Origin: Pseudomonadota bacterium
GTDB taxonomy: Bacteria > Pseudomonadota > Gammaproteobacteria > Enterobacterales > Enterobacteriaceae
Length of the DNA: 11,500 bases
Direction: 5' to 3'
NCBI GenBank assembly: GCA_023425455.1
Contig: JAFACP010000031.1
Coordinates: 1-11,500, forward strand
Of this stretch, positions 1-7,988 are shown piece after piece. The stretch's first letter is position 1. Each line of letters starts with the position of its first letter. The notes under the pieces are model-generated. The model did no database searches. It was not told the DNA's origin and was given only the letters and a program-made list of their open reading frames with translations. Position numbers and translations under genes: made by a program.

Positions 1-1120
1 GGCTAATTTCACGGGCGTTACTCTCATAGGCCGGGTTGGTTCGCACCTGGTTCGCCAGCATCTTTCCTTCGCGGTTGGCGGTATCAACCGTTACCAGCGT
101 AGAGAGGCCGATGCGCAGCGGATGGTCTGCCAGCTGTTTCGGATCCAGCTCAATACGGACCGGCAGGCGCTGAACCACTTTGATCCAGTTCCCGGTGGCG
201 TTTTGCGCCGGAAGCAGAGAAAAGGCGCTACCGGTTCCCATATCGAGGCCGACCACTTTGCCGGTGTATTTCACGTCATCGCCATAGATGTCGCTGATCA
301 CCGTTGCGCTCTGACCGATACGCATATGGGCGAGCTGCGTCTCTTTAAAGTTGGCATCCACCCACAGATTGTTGGCCGGCACTACCGCCATCAGCGGCGT
401 GGTTGGGCTAATCTGCGCGCCAGGCTGGACCGAACGACGCGAAACATAGCCGGTCATCGGGCTGACAATTTTGGTACGCTGCAGCGCAAGCCACGCGTTA
501 CGCACCTCGGTTGCCGCCTGCTTAACTGCGGGCTGATCTTCCAGACGGGTGCCCAGAATCATCGCCTGATTCGCATTGTACTGCTGAATGGCGACATCCA
601 GCTGAGCCTGTGCGCTGGCGACAGCATCACGTGCGTGTTGCAGCTCTTCACGGCCAATCAGGTTGGCGGTGCCGAGAGGTACGCGGCGATTGAGGTCGCT
701 TTGCGCCTGGGCCAGTGCCGTTTTCTGCACGTCGATGCTGGCCTGAAGCTGTTTGCTGTTGATCATCAACTGGCGGGTTTGACGGACGCTGGAGGCCAGC
801 TCCGTTTGCGCTTTTTCAAACGCCTGCTGTGCGTCGGTCGGGTCAAGCGTGACCAGCACATCCCCCTGTTGTACATAGTCGGTATTGTCAGCCCAGACTT
901 TCGTCACGCTGCCTGATACCTGCGCCATGATTTGAACCTGGTTCCCTGCCACGTATGCGTCGTCTGTCTCTTCAGCATGACGCAATACTAAAAACCAATA
1001 GATCCCATATGCCACGGCAATAATAATAAAGAGCAAGGTCAGCAGCAGAAGGGCGCTCTTACGTTTGCCTTTCTTGTTGGCCGGTTGCTGCGGGGTTGTG
1101 TTCTCCGCATTTGCGCTCAT
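1..1120 (-). CDS. emrA: EmrA, membrane-fusion (periplasmic adaptor) subunit of the EmrAB-TolC multidrug efflux pump, 3' end cut by window edge
   Basis: I translated this by hand from the ATG at 1118-1120. It stays open to the window edge for 373 codons, ending ...NAREIS. E. coli EmrA has 390 residues, so about 17 C-terminal residues lie outside. The protein begins with a short basic cytoplasmic tail, then one membrane segment at about residues 23-45, then ETDDAYVAG, the usual start of the adaptor's first beta/lipoyl half. A long alpha-hairpin region rich in Gln/Ala follows, then a second lipoyl half (SPMTGYVSRRSVQPGAQISP) and a beta-barrel region. In the family, EmrA links the 14-TM MFS pump EmrB to TolC and exports hydrophobic agents such as CCCP and nalidixic acid. 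A GGAGA ribosome site lies about 7 nt before the ATG. It follows mprA by 128 bp in the same direction with no clear promoter of its own, so it is probably read from the mprA promoter. Identity is near certain. Confidence 0.97.
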   Translation of the reverse strand, partial: MSANAENTTPQQPANKKGKRKSALLLLTLLFIIIAVAYGIYWFLVLRHAEETDDAYVAGNQVQIMAQVSGSVTKVWADNTDYVQQGDVLVTLDPTDAQQAFEKAQTELASSVRQTRQLMINSKQLQASIDVQKTALAQAQSDLNRRVPLGTANLIGREELQHARDAVASAQAQLDVAIQQYNANQAMILGTRLEDQPAVKQAATEVRNAWLALQRTKIVSPMTGYVSRRSVQPGAQISPTTPLMAVVPANNLWVDANFKETQLAHMRIGQSATVISDIYGDDVKYTGKVVGLDMGTGSAFSLLPAQNATGNWIKVVQRLPVRIELDPKQLADHPLRIGLSTLVTVDTANREGKMLANQVRTNPAYESNAREIS

Positions 1121-1178
1121 TGTTGTTCTCCACGATCTTCTTATTTTTCACATCGGCTGAGCCGACCTGTTGTCAGAA

Positions 1179-1204
1179 AGGCCAGCAGTGTTACGTGCTG
1201 GCCT
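1179..1204 (-). other. Perfect hairpin between mprA and emrA (possible attenuator or RNA-stability element)
   Basis: Nine-base arms AGGCCAGCA (1179-1187) and TGCTGGCCT (1196-1204) are perfectly complementary around an 8-nt loop. The hairpin is flanked by the direct repeat TGTCAG (1171-1176 and 1204-1209). In the mprA-to-emrA direction it sits 45 nt after the mprA stop and is followed only by TTTCTGAC, so the T-tract is too weak for a standard terminator. It may partly reduce read-through into emrAB, or protect the mprA end of the message. A second small palindrome (TCGGCT-G-AGCCGA, 1153-1165) lies nearer emrA. Confidence 0.55.
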
Positions 1205-1248
1205 GTCAGTTTCTTTTATAAACCTGGATATTCGAGCGTGTCGTCGCG

Positions 1249-1779
1249 TTAGCGCAGCGCCTCAAGAATAGCGCCATCTTCATCCATCTGATCGAGACGG
1301 GTGAGCAGTTTGCGAGTGATTTGCTCAAGCTGGTCGCGTTCGGCGGTGCTCAGCGCAGACCAGAGCTGGTGCAGACAGTTGTGCTGAGGCGGTAACACCT
1401 CACGCAGGAATTCGTGACCTTTGTCGGTCAACTGCAGATGCAGGCAGCGACGGTCATTGTCGCTTTCACGGCGTTCGATCCAGCCGCGTTTTTCCAGCTC
1501 ATCAGCGATACGGGTGGCATTCGTACGGGACGAACCCAGCGCGCAACTCAGTTCGGATGGCTGAATGCTGTGATTTTCCTGAGACTCCAGCGTAATCAAC
1601 GCCATAAACAACGTCTCGTTAATCCCTTGAGCTTTCAGCATTTTATTACGGTTATCCAGCAGCTTACCTTGCATGTGCATGCACAGGCGAGTCAGCAGAA
1701 TTTCCTGATACGGGAAATCTTCATGACGGCTGGCGCGGAATTTAAGCATTTGTTCAATGGGCGTAAACGAACTATCCAT
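1249..1779 (-). CDS. mprA: MprA (EmrR), MarR-family repressor of the emrAB efflux operon
   Basis: This 176-aa protein has exactly the E. coli MprA/EmrR length. The winged helix-turn-helix spans about residues 54-122. The recognition-helix region is [17 protein letters not shown] (83-99) and the wing is [16 protein letters not shown] (103-118), carrying the basic D-x-R signature of MarR proteins. The N- and C-terminal helices (about 25-50 and 123-165) should form the dimer. In E. coli this repressor binds its own promoter and leaves DNA when it binds uncouplers or other hydrophobic drugs, raising emrRAB expression; it also affects microcin synthesis (mprA). Its ATG is preceded by GAGG about 10 nt upstream. 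The operon is mprA-emrA-(emrB). A good promoter lies just upstream, giving a short leader of about 24 nt. The assignment is secure from family, length and context. Confidence 0.97.
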   Translation of the reverse strand: MDSSFTPIEQMLKFRASRHEDFPYQEILLTRLCMHMQGKLLDNRNKMLKAQGINETLFMALITLESQENHSIQPSELSCALGSSRTNATRIADELEKRGWIERRESDNDRRCLHLQLTDKGHEFLREVLPPQHNCLHQLWSALSTAERDQLEQITRKLLTRLDQMDEDGAILEALR

Positions 1780-1783
1780 TTGG

Positions 1784-1860
1784 GTATAACCTCATTAATT
1801 ACAGCTGATATAGTAACGATAGTGACAAATGATGTAAATGGATTATTTGTGCGGTTATAC
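1784..1860. repeat. 8-bp inverted repeat bracketing the mprA promoter
   Basis: GTATAACC (1784-1791) and GGTTATAC (1853-1860) are exact reverse complements. The midpoint (about 1822) falls inside the -10/-35 interval of the mprA promoter (1810-1838). The arms are 61 bp apart, too far for a single MarR dimer site, but they could hold two separate half-operators. This is an observation only; the arrangement could be chance. Confidence 0.35.
1810..1838 (-). promoter_or_regulatory. Sigma70-type promoter of mprA-emrAB
   Basis: On the minus strand, TTTACA (1833-1838) and TACTAT (1810-1815) are separated by exactly 17 bp. Transcription would begin near 1803, giving about 24 nt before the mprA ATG. 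The surrounding sequence contains a near-direct repeat of ATAGT on the plus strand (1810-1814 and 1819-1823). In E. coli EmrR represses its own operon by binding in this region, so the operator should overlap these elements. Confidence 0.7.
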
Positions 1861-1891
1861 AATCCGCCAAAGATTTGCCACCATCGCCAGA

Positions 1892-1945
1892 CACCGGGTA
1901 AATCCATGACCCGGTGGGCACAACATAGAAGACGCGGGCGTCTTC
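1892..1945. other. Two adjacent perfect hairpins upstream of the mprA promoter
   Basis: The first hairpin has arms CACCGGGT (1892-1899) and ACCCGGTG (1909-1916) with a 9-nt loop. The second has GAAGACGC (1928-1935) and GCGTCTTC (1938-1945) around GG. Both are 8-bp perfect stems, GC-rich, 11 nt apart, in an otherwise AT-rich spacer. Neither is followed by a T-run on either strand. They may act as a rho-dependent or stem-loop end for the upstream MFS transcript, or be an uncatalogued intergenic repeat. Confidence 0.5.
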
Positions 1946-2096
1946 GGAAGAGAGGATGTGAGGACAGGGGTCTGAACCGATCATGTCGTTTGTAATTATG
2001 TCACCCACATTAAAATTTATGGGATAAATGATTACGCTAACATTAACAGACTGCAAGACCCCTTTATACCCTGAATGGTCTAAAGCAATGTAAAAC

Positions 2097-3281
2097 TTAG
2101 TGAATCGCCTCCTGGCGATGGTATCCGCTTTTCCACACCAGCAGATTAAGCGCCGCGACTGCCGCCCCGATAGCACACACGCCGGTCCAGCCCGCATGTT
2201 GCCACGCCGAGGCTGAGACCAACGACCCCGCCGCACCGCCGATGAAATAACTGGTCATATAGCCAGCCGTCAGGCGGTTACGTGCTTCCGGTTTGACCCG
2301 ATAAATCACGGTCTGATTGGTGATATGTACCCCCTGCACGGTCAGATCAAGCACCAGGATGCCGACGATAAGCGCTAGCACCGAGAGATGCCCGTACCAG
2401 ATGGCGCCCCAGGAGAGCAGCAGTAAAACCAGCCCGGCGGTGGTTGTCAGGTGAGATTTGCCTTTATCGGCCAGACCGCCTGCCGGACGCGCGCCGAGCG
2501 CACCAGCGGCACCGGCCAGACCAAACAGACCAATTACCCCTTCGGAATAGTTAAACGGCGGAGCGGCCAGCAGGAAGGCCATTGAGGTCCACAAAATGCT
2601 GAAGTTGGCGAAGGTTAAACAGCCAAGAATAGCGCGAGTTCGTAGCAGTTTATCCTGGGTGAACAGGCTGAAAACCGAGCCGAGAAGCTGCGGGTAGTTC
2701 AGGTGATTTTCCTGCTTCACCTTCGGCAATCCGCGCCACAGCGCCAGCGCCATAATGACCATCAACACGCTGGCCACCCAGTAGACGGTTCGCCACCCGC
2801 CAAGGCTGGCAAGTAAACCAGCGACGGTACGCGCCAGCAGGATCCCCAGCAGCAGCCCGCTCATAATGGTGCCCACCACTTTTCCGCGTGTCTCTGGCGT
2901 GGCGAGGGTGGCGGCGAGCGGCACCAGGATCTGCGCCACGACCGAGAACAGCCCGGTCAGCGCCGTTCCGACGATCATCAGAGTGAGCGACTGGCTGCTG
3001 GCGGTGATCAGCATGCCACCTGCAGCCAGTAAGGTCATGGAGACGATCAGCATTCGGCGTTCAAACATGTCGCCCAGCGGCACCAGAAACAGCAGGCCGG
3101 CAGCGTAGCCGAGTTGCGCTGCGGTGACGATAAAACCAGCCGAGCTGGCGGAGAGATCAAACGCGTTAGCAATGGTATCGAGCAGAGGTTGAGCGTAATA
3201 GTTACTGGCGACGGCAAGGCCCGTAGCGACAGACATTAGCAGGATGAGTGCCGGGCTAAGCCCTTGAGATTCTTTTATCAT
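2097..3281 (-). CDS. ygaY: YgaY-type MFS transporter, intact
   Basis: This 394-aa protein is a 12-TM major facilitator. Hydrophobic segments run from about residue 10 to 385, with a short central loop (about 183-200). It has a motif-A-like sequence GDMFERR (70-76) after TM2, PETRGKVVGTIMSG (129-142) in the TM4-5 region, and a second-half counterpart GGLADKGKS (268-276). The N-terminal ASNYYAQPLLDTIA is typical of the AraJ/YgaY-like drug and sugar efflux group. Substrate is unknown; export of a small hydrophilic compound is an inference from the family. E. coli K-12 carries a disrupted gene (ygaY) at the same place after proX, whereas this reading frame is uninterrupted and of normal length. 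The start at 3279-3281 has no good ribosome site, so it may be weakly translated; the next in-frame ATG is residue 16, inside TM1, so the first was kept. No strong promoter was found in the 138-bp gap. Confidence 0.85.
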   Translation of the reverse strand: MIKESQGLSPALILLMSVATGLAVASNYYAQPLLDTIANAFDLSASSAGFIVTAAQLGYAAGLLFLVPLGDMFERRMLIVSMTLLAAGGMLITASSQSLTLMIVGTALTGLFSVVAQILVPLAATLATPETRGKVVGTIMSGLLLGILLARTVAGLLASLGGWRTVYWVASVLMVIMALALWRGLPKVKQENHLNYPQLLGSVFSLFTQDKLLRTRAILGCLTFANFSILWTSMAFLLAAPPFNYSEGVIGLFGLAGAAGALGARPAGGLADKGKSHLTTTAGLVLLLLSWGAIWYGHLSVLALIVGILVLDLTVQGVHITNQTVIYRVKPEARNRLTAGYMTSYFIGGAAGSLVSASAWQHAGWTGVCAIGAAVAALNLLVWKSGYHRQEAIH

Positions 3282-3299
3282 CTGGTTCAGCGATCGTAA

Positions 3300-3369
3300 G
3301 TTAAGTGATTATTTTTCTGAAAACCAATGATAACGGAAGCGGGTGGATGTTGAAGGATTGTTAAGTGAT
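3300..3369. repeat. 10-bp direct repeat GTTAAGTGAT, copies 60 bp apart
   Basis: Two exact copies of GTTAAGTGAT lie at 3300-3309 and 3360-3369 (ATCACTTAAC on the coding strand of the MFS gene). The start-to-start distance is exactly 60 bp, close to a whole number of helical turns, and both lie upstream of the ygaY-type gene. They could be paired regulator sites or a short duplication remnant; no function is shown by the sequence. Confidence 0.45.
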
Positions 3370-3386
3370 AGATCGTGCGGTTTGAC

Positions 3387-3409
3387 CCCCTCTCCCGGCG
3401 GGAGAGGGG
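3387..3409 (-). terminator. Strong hairpin just after proX, probable 3' end of proVWX
   Basis: Ten-base perfect arms CCCCTCTCCC (3387-3396) and GGGAGAGGGG (3400-3409) enclose a 3-nt loop. The stem begins 11 nt after the proX stop in the transcript. The sequence after it on the minus strand is GTCAAACC, with no T-tract. It is therefore either an imperfect terminator or a 3'-stabilising stem. C/T-rich stems of this kind recur between genes in Enterobacter and Klebsiella genomes, so a dispersed repeat is also possible. Confidence 0.5.
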
Positions 3410-3419
3410 TAACGGAAAG

Positions 3420-4415
3420 TTACTTCTGCGCGTCCAGCGCCGTTTTCACCCAGCCGTCAAACAGCTGCTGGTGGGCTTTGATCCAGCCATCAACGTGTCC
3501 GTTGATATCCGCTTCAGAGGATTTACCCTCATGCATCATGGCGTTCTCGGCGTTGATATCCGCCAGCGGCAGCTTCATGATGGCGAACAGTTTTGCCGCC
3601 GCCGGGTTTTTCTCAGCCCAGGCTTTGTTGGCGACGATGTGCATGGTGCTCACCGGGAAACCGTAGTTCATGCCGTTAGGCAGTTTCGTGTCGATATCCT
3701 TTTGCACCCCTGGCAGAGATGAGAACGGCACCTGCAGCCAGACCACATCTTTACCCGGCTTCAGCACGTCGCTGACCCAGTACGGCGTCCAGGTGTAGTA
3801 CAGCACCGGTTTGCCTTCTTTATAGCGGGTAATGGTGTCGGCCATCATCGCCGCGTAGTTACCCTGATTATGCTCGACAGTTTTGGCGAGGCCGTAGCTG
3901 TCGATCTGGTGGTTAATGACCGCTTCGCAGCCCCAGCCCGGCGTGCAGCCGGTCAGGTCGGCTTTGCCGTTACCGTTGGTGTCGAACAGTTTGGCAATCT
4001 TCGGATCTTTCAGCTGTTCAATGTTGGTGATGTGATACTGATCGGCGGTTTTTTTGTCGATCAGATAACCCTGCGCGGCGCCGTTGACGTAGGTCCCTTC
4101 GCGGTAGAATTTCTTGTCGCCGCCCGCTGCTGCATACATATCATCATGCAGCGGCTGCCAGTTTACGGCGGTGAAGGTGGCATCCCCGGAGGCAATAGAG
4201 GTATAGCCAACGTTGTAATCGACTTCGCTTGGGGTTTTAACCGTGTAGCCCAGCTTCTCCAGCGCACGGCTGACGATCAGGGTCTGGAAGGTCTCTTCCG
4301 AAATGGTGCTCTGAACCGGTTGTACGGTTATGCCTTTGCCCGGCAGGTCAGCCGCAAATGTGCTGGTGGAGACAAGGGTGGCAAACGCTGTGGCAAAAAG
4401 TACGCTATGTCGCAT
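3420..4415 (-). CDS. proX: ProX, periplasmic glycine betaine/proline betaine-binding protein
   Basis: This 331-aa precursor has a Sec signal peptide (residues 1-21, cleavage after STFA). The mature part has an OpuAC-type substrate-binding fold. The three tryptophans that cage the trimethylammonium group in E. coli ProX (mature Trp65, 140, 188) are all present at precursor W86 (VNWQP), W161 (PGWGC) and W209 (YYTWTP). The structural disulfide pair is present as C157 and C163. ProX delivers betaine to the ProVW importer during osmotic stress. The gene starts 9 bp after proW ends, and its AAGGA ribosome site overlaps the proW TAA, so translation is coupled. ProX is usually made in excess of the membrane subunits. 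Identity is secure. Confidence 0.98.
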   Translation of the reverse strand: MRHSVLFATAFATLVSTSTFAADLPGKGITVQPVQSTISEETFQTLIVSRALEKLGYTVKTPSEVDYNVGYTSIASGDATFTAVNWQPLHDDMYAAAGGDKKFYREGTYVNGAAQGYLIDKKTADQYHITNIEQLKDPKIAKLFDTNGNGKADLTGCTPGWGCEAVINHQIDSYGLAKTVEHNQGNYAAMMADTITRYKEGKPVLYYTWTPYWVSDVLKPGKDVVWLQVPFSSLPGVQKDIDTKLPNGMNYGFPVSTMHIVANKAWAEKNPAAAKLFAIMKLPLADINAENAMMHEGKSSEADINGHVDGWIKAHQQLFDGWVKTALDAQK

Positions 4416-4424
4416 CGTTGTTCC

Positions 4425-5492
4425 TTATTTTGAGAATGGGCGGATGATCAACCCGACAGGGCCGGTGGTGTACCAGCGACGGTTGCCGCGACTGCGTGAG
4501 TCGCGACCGACAGCCTGCGTCAGGCGGTCAAGAATGATGGCGAGGATCACGATACCCACACCACCCACGGTGGCCAGACCCATATCGAGACGGCCAATAC
4601 CGCGCAGTACCATCTGACCGAGACCGCCGACGGCGATCATCGAGGCGATAACCACCATCGACAGGGCCAGCATCAGCGTCTGGTTGACGCCTGCCATAAT
4701 GGTGGGCATCGCCAGCGGTAACTGCACTTTAAACAGCATCTGGCGCGGGCTGGCGCCGAATGAACGTGATGCCTCGATAAGATCCGCTGGCACCTGGTTG
4801 ATCCCCAGAATGGTCAGACGAATAATCGGCGGCAGGGCGAAAATAATGGTCACCACAACGCCCGGTACGTTACCGATCCCGAACAGCATCACGATAGGCA
4901 CCAGGTAGACGAACGCCGGCGTCGTCTGCATCGCATCCAGCAGCGGACGTATTATCTTCGCCGCACGTGGACTGCGTGCCAGCCAGATCCCCATTGGCAG
5001 ACCAATCACGATGCAGAACAGTAGCGCGGTCAGCACCAGTGCCAGGGTGATCATCGCCTGCGACCATGCGCCAATCGCGCCGATAGCAATCAGGGAGATG
5101 AGGGTGGCGATCCCCATACCTGCGCTACCAAACTGCCAGGCAATCAGGGAGAACAGCACGATAGCAACCGGCGCTGGCATCCCCAGCAGCAGATGCTGGA
5201 AGCCGTTCAGGATGTAATCCACCGGTACGCGGATCCCCTGGAAGACCGGCCGGAAGTGACTCACCACCCAGTCAATCCCCTCCGTCACCCAGTTATCCAG
5301 CGGGATCAGCGTCTTGTGGAACGGGTCCATAATATTGAAGTGTTCTGGCGCCGGTGCGGGCGCACTGTTTAGCCAGTCTGCGCTGGCGCCGTCGGTCGGC
5401 GCGGGCGTTGCAGCGTTGCCCCATGCGTCGGCCGATTGTGCGGCGCTATCCGCCGCCTGTGTGGTTTCCCACGGGTTAGATTGATCAGCCAT
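4425..5492 (-). CDS. proW: ProW, membrane permease of the ProU glycine betaine ABC importer
   Basis: This 355-aa protein matches E. coli ProW (354 aa). It has the hallmark long, hydrophilic, Ala/Pro-rich N-terminal tail (about residues 1-100), which lies in the periplasm in E. coli, followed by several membrane segments between about 105 and 325. The cytoplasmic EAA loop that docks with the ATPase is present at 240-259 (EASRSFGAS...LP). The C-terminus is basic ([10 protein letters not shown]) and cytoplasmic by prediction. It forms the channel for glycine betaine and proline betaine. Its ATG overlaps the proV stop by 8 bp (ATGGCTGA), an arrangement that gives translational coupling and equal subunit supply. 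It is the middle gene of proVWX. Confidence 0.98.
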   Translation of the reverse strand: MADQSNPWETTQAADSAAQSADAWGNAATPAPTDGASADWLNSAPAPAPEHFNIMDPFHKTLIPLDNWVTEGIDWVVSHFRPVFQGIRVPVDYILNGFQHLLLGMPAPVAIVLFSLIAWQFGSAGMGIATLISLIAIGAIGAWSQAMITLALVLTALLFCIVIGLPMGIWLARSPRAAKIIRPLLDAMQTTPAFVYLVPIVMLFGIGNVPGVVVTIIFALPPIIRLTILGINQVPADLIEASRSFGASPRQMLFKVQLPLAMPTIMAGVNQTLMLALSMVVIASMIAVGGLGQMVLRGIGRLDMGLATVGGVGIVILAIILDRLTQAVGRDSRSRGNRRWYTTGPVGLIIRPFSK

Positions 5493-6687
5493 TGTGTGCC
5501 CCCTCGCGATCTAAAGCCTGCAGCAACATGCGTTTTGAGATGATGCCGACGTACTGTTGCTCTTCACCAATAACCGGTACCGCGCACGGTGCCTGGCCGA
5601 CGTGAGAGAGCAGGTCGCTGAGCGGTGTTTCGGCGTCCACGGCAAGTGGTGCGTCGATTAACGCCGCTTCGATACCCTGATCCGCGCTAAGGGCGGTTTT
5701 CAGGGAGTCGATGGAGACAATGCCAACAAATTTATTACCGCGTTCAATCAGATAGCCGTATTCACGGTCCTCATCCTGCAGCAGCTTGAGCGCCGAACGC
5801 GGGCCGAAGCCTGGCGTTTTGCGGATAATGCCGTTTGGCGTACGACGGGCAATATCTTTGGCGCTAAACACGTGGCTGATATCCACGCCGCGGAAGAAGG
5901 TGCGGACATAATCATTCGCCGGATTATTCAGAATTTCATCCGGGGTACCGACCTGTACCACTTCACCGTTTTGCATAATGGCAATCCGGTCGCCAATACG
6001 CATGGCTTCATCCAGATCGTGGGAAATAAAGACCACGGTACGCTGATGTTTTGCCTGCAGTTTTACCAGTTCATCCTGCATTTCCGTACGAATTAGTGGA
6101 TCGAGGGCTGAGAAGGCCTCATCCATTAATAATATGTCCGGATTGATCGCTAAGGCGCGGGCTAATCCGACGCGCTGCCGCATACCGCCGGAAAGTTCAT
6201 CCGGGTACGCGTGTGCATAATTTTCCAGCCCAACCTGACGTAAGCTATCCAGTGCTTTTTCATGACGTTCAGCAGCCGTGATTCCCGCTAATTCCATACC
6301 GAACGCGGTATTATCCAGCACGTTCATGTGTGGCATTAGCGCGAATGACTGAAACACCATCGCAATCTTTTTTCTGCGCACCTCGCGGAGTTCGGTATCC
6401 GATATTTTGGCGATATCAACGCCATCAATCAGTACCTGTCCGCGGGTGGGTTCAATCAGGCGATTGAGAAGGCGAACCATAGTGGATTTACCCGAGCCGG
6501 ATAACCCCATGATGACGAAAATCTCGCCTTCTTCAATGGCCAGACTGGCGTCTTTAACGCCAAGCGACAGCCCTGTTTTTTCCAGAATTTGCTCTTTTGA
6601 AAGTCCTTTTTCGATATATTTGAAAGCTCGCTGCGGATGCTCACCAAATACTTTATAGAGATTTTTAACTTCTAATTTAATTGCCAT
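5485..6687 (-). CDS. proV: ProV, ATPase subunit of the ProU glycine betaine/proline betaine importer
   Basis: This 400-aa protein has the same length as E. coli ProV. ABC motifs appear in order: Walker [10 protein letters not shown] (61-69), Q-loop Gln113, signature LSGGMRQR (165-172), Walker B ILLMDE (185-190), D-loop SALD (193-196) and switch His223. A tandem CBS pair fills the C-terminus (about 281-340 and 341-395), as in OpuAA-type ATPases, where it senses ionic strength. It powers uptake of osmoprotectants with ProW and ProX. The first 60 codons are unusually AT-rich and contain an H-NS-type motif, consistent with the downstream silencing element known inside E. coli proV. The ribosome site AGGA lies about 13 nt before the ATG, rather far. 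The start is supported by the conserved [12 protein letters not shown] sequence. Confidence 0.98.
   Translation of the reverse strand: MAIKLEVKNLYKVFGEHPQRAFKYIEKGLSKEQILEKTGLSLGVKDASLAIEEGEIFVIMGLSGSGKSTMVRLLNRLIEPTRGQVLIDGVDIAKISDTELREVRRKKIAMVFQSFALMPHMNVLDNTAFGMELAGITAAERHEKALDSLRQVGLENYAHAYPDELSGGMRQRVGLARALAINPDILLMDEAFSALDPLIRTEMQDELVKLQAKHQRTVVFISHDLDEAMRIGDRIAIMQNGEVVQVGTPDEILNNPANDYVRTFFRGVDISHVFSAKDIARRTPNGIIRKTPGFGPRSALKLLQDEDREYGYLIERGNKFVGIVSIDSLKTALSADQGIEAALIDAPLAVDAETPLSDLLSHVGQAPCAVPVIGEEQQYVGIISKRMLLQALDREGAHNG
6611..6620 (+). promoter_or_regulatory. H-NS high-affinity-type motif inside proV (downstream silencing element)
   Basis: TCGATATATT matches the H-NS nucleation consensus TCGATAAATT at 9 of 10 positions. 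It lies about 70 bp into the proV coding sequence, within an AT-rich stretch. In E. coli and Salmonella, H-NS binds a regulatory element within the start of proV and silences proU at low osmolarity. The same role here is inferred from motif and position. A weaker match lies at 6719-6728 in the leader. Confidence 0.55.
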
Positions 6688-6755
6688 GCAATAGAGTGCG
6701 TCCTGTTATTTGTTTATGTCGATATGATTACCATGAGAAATAATTAACTGATATA

Positions 6756-6783
6756 ACCCTAACATACTGAGAATCTGAGACAA
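6756..6783 (-). promoter_or_regulatory. Main proU promoter (P2-like, sigma70)
   Basis: On the minus strand TTGTCT (6778-6783) and TAGGGT (6756-6761) are 16 bp apart. The same 16-bp spacing, TAGGGT -10 and near-identical -35 (TTGCCT) are what I recall for the osmoregulated proU promoter of E. coli and Salmonella. Transcription would start near 6749, leaving a leader of about 60 nt before proV. Confidence 0.65.
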
Positions 6784-6902
6784 CCCTTCATCTGCCAAAG
6801 GTGAGGAATTTGTCACAGAGCAAATCGCTGCATTTCCCATGATATAAGGGCTGAGCGGGTGTTGGATTTTTATGAGATTTTTCTCCTGCCATCAGGAAAT
6901 TC

Positions 6903-6927
6903 CGCCTGAATTCAATAAATTCAGGCG
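6903..6927 (-). other. Perfect 10-bp hairpin between nrdF and proV (nrdHIEF terminator or proU leader structure)
   Basis: Arms CGCCTGAATT (6903-6912) and AATTCAGGCG (6918-6927) are perfectly complementary around a 5-nt loop. The hairpin lies 92 nt beyond the nrdF stop and is the only strong stem there, so it is the best candidate for the nrdHIEF transcript end. What follows is GAATTTCC, so it lacks a proper U-tract. It also lies just downstream of the candidate proU P1 start and upstream of P2, so any P1 transcript would carry it. Confidence 0.5.
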
Positions 6928-6946
6928 AATAAGACAGTGGGAATAC

Positions 6947-6953
6947 AGTGTAG
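6947..6953 (-). promoter_or_regulatory. Candidate sigmaS-type -10 of proU P1
   Basis: The minus strand reads CTACACT, close to the sigmaS extended -10 consensus (CTATACT). A start near 6940 would be about 250 nt upstream of the proV ATG, the distance reported for the RpoS-dependent proU P1 promoter in E. coli. No -35 is expected to be strict. This is inferred from position and motif only. Confidence 0.4.
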
Positions 6954-7019
6954 ATGATGGTGAAATATATGACAGGTTAAATCCGAATTTATATTAAATC
7001 AGTGAACGTGATGTTCGGC

Positions 7020-7988
<969 letters not shown>

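Larger units (their letters stand above)
1780..2096. other. 317-bp intergenic region between the MFS gene and mprA
   Basis: No credible gene is present. It holds the mprA promoter, the promoter-bracketing inverted repeat and the paired hairpins listed separately. The part from about 1950 to 2096 is AT-rich with only weak stems, for example CCCAT/GTGGG around 2002-2022 and AGACC/GGTCT around 2056-2082. In E. coli K-12 the ygaZ and ygaH genes (branched-chain amino acid exporter) occupy this interval. I see no recognisable remnant of either. Confidence 0.6.
6688..7019. other. 332-bp proU regulatory region between nrdF and proV
   Basis: No gene is seen here. The region is AT-rich and holds the candidate P1 and P2 promoters, the hairpin at 6903-6927 and a small stem TCCTG/CAGGA around 6886-6899. 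The proV leader and its ribosome site are at the proV end. The composition fits the curved, H-NS-bound upstream region described for proU in related bacteria. Confidence 0.65.

Noticed and set aside
122..916. 264-codon open frame on the plus strand
   Set aside because: It lies wholly opposite emrA, whose frame encodes an intact adaptor with family motifs; the antisense product is Arg/His/Gly-rich with no recognisable domain.
1414..1995. 193-codon plus-strand frame across mprA and its upstream region
   Set aside because: It covers the mprA gene and promoter in antisense and shows no domain or start signals.
1799..2236. 145-codon minus-strand frame spanning the end of the MFS gene and the spacer, considered as a ygaH remnant
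   Set aside because: Its product has no run of membrane segments and no likeness to YgaH or YgaZ; half of it is an out-of-frame reading of the MFS gene.
3343..3722. Short plus-strand frames near the proX end
   Set aside because: They are antisense to proX and use the hairpin as coding sequence; no supporting features.
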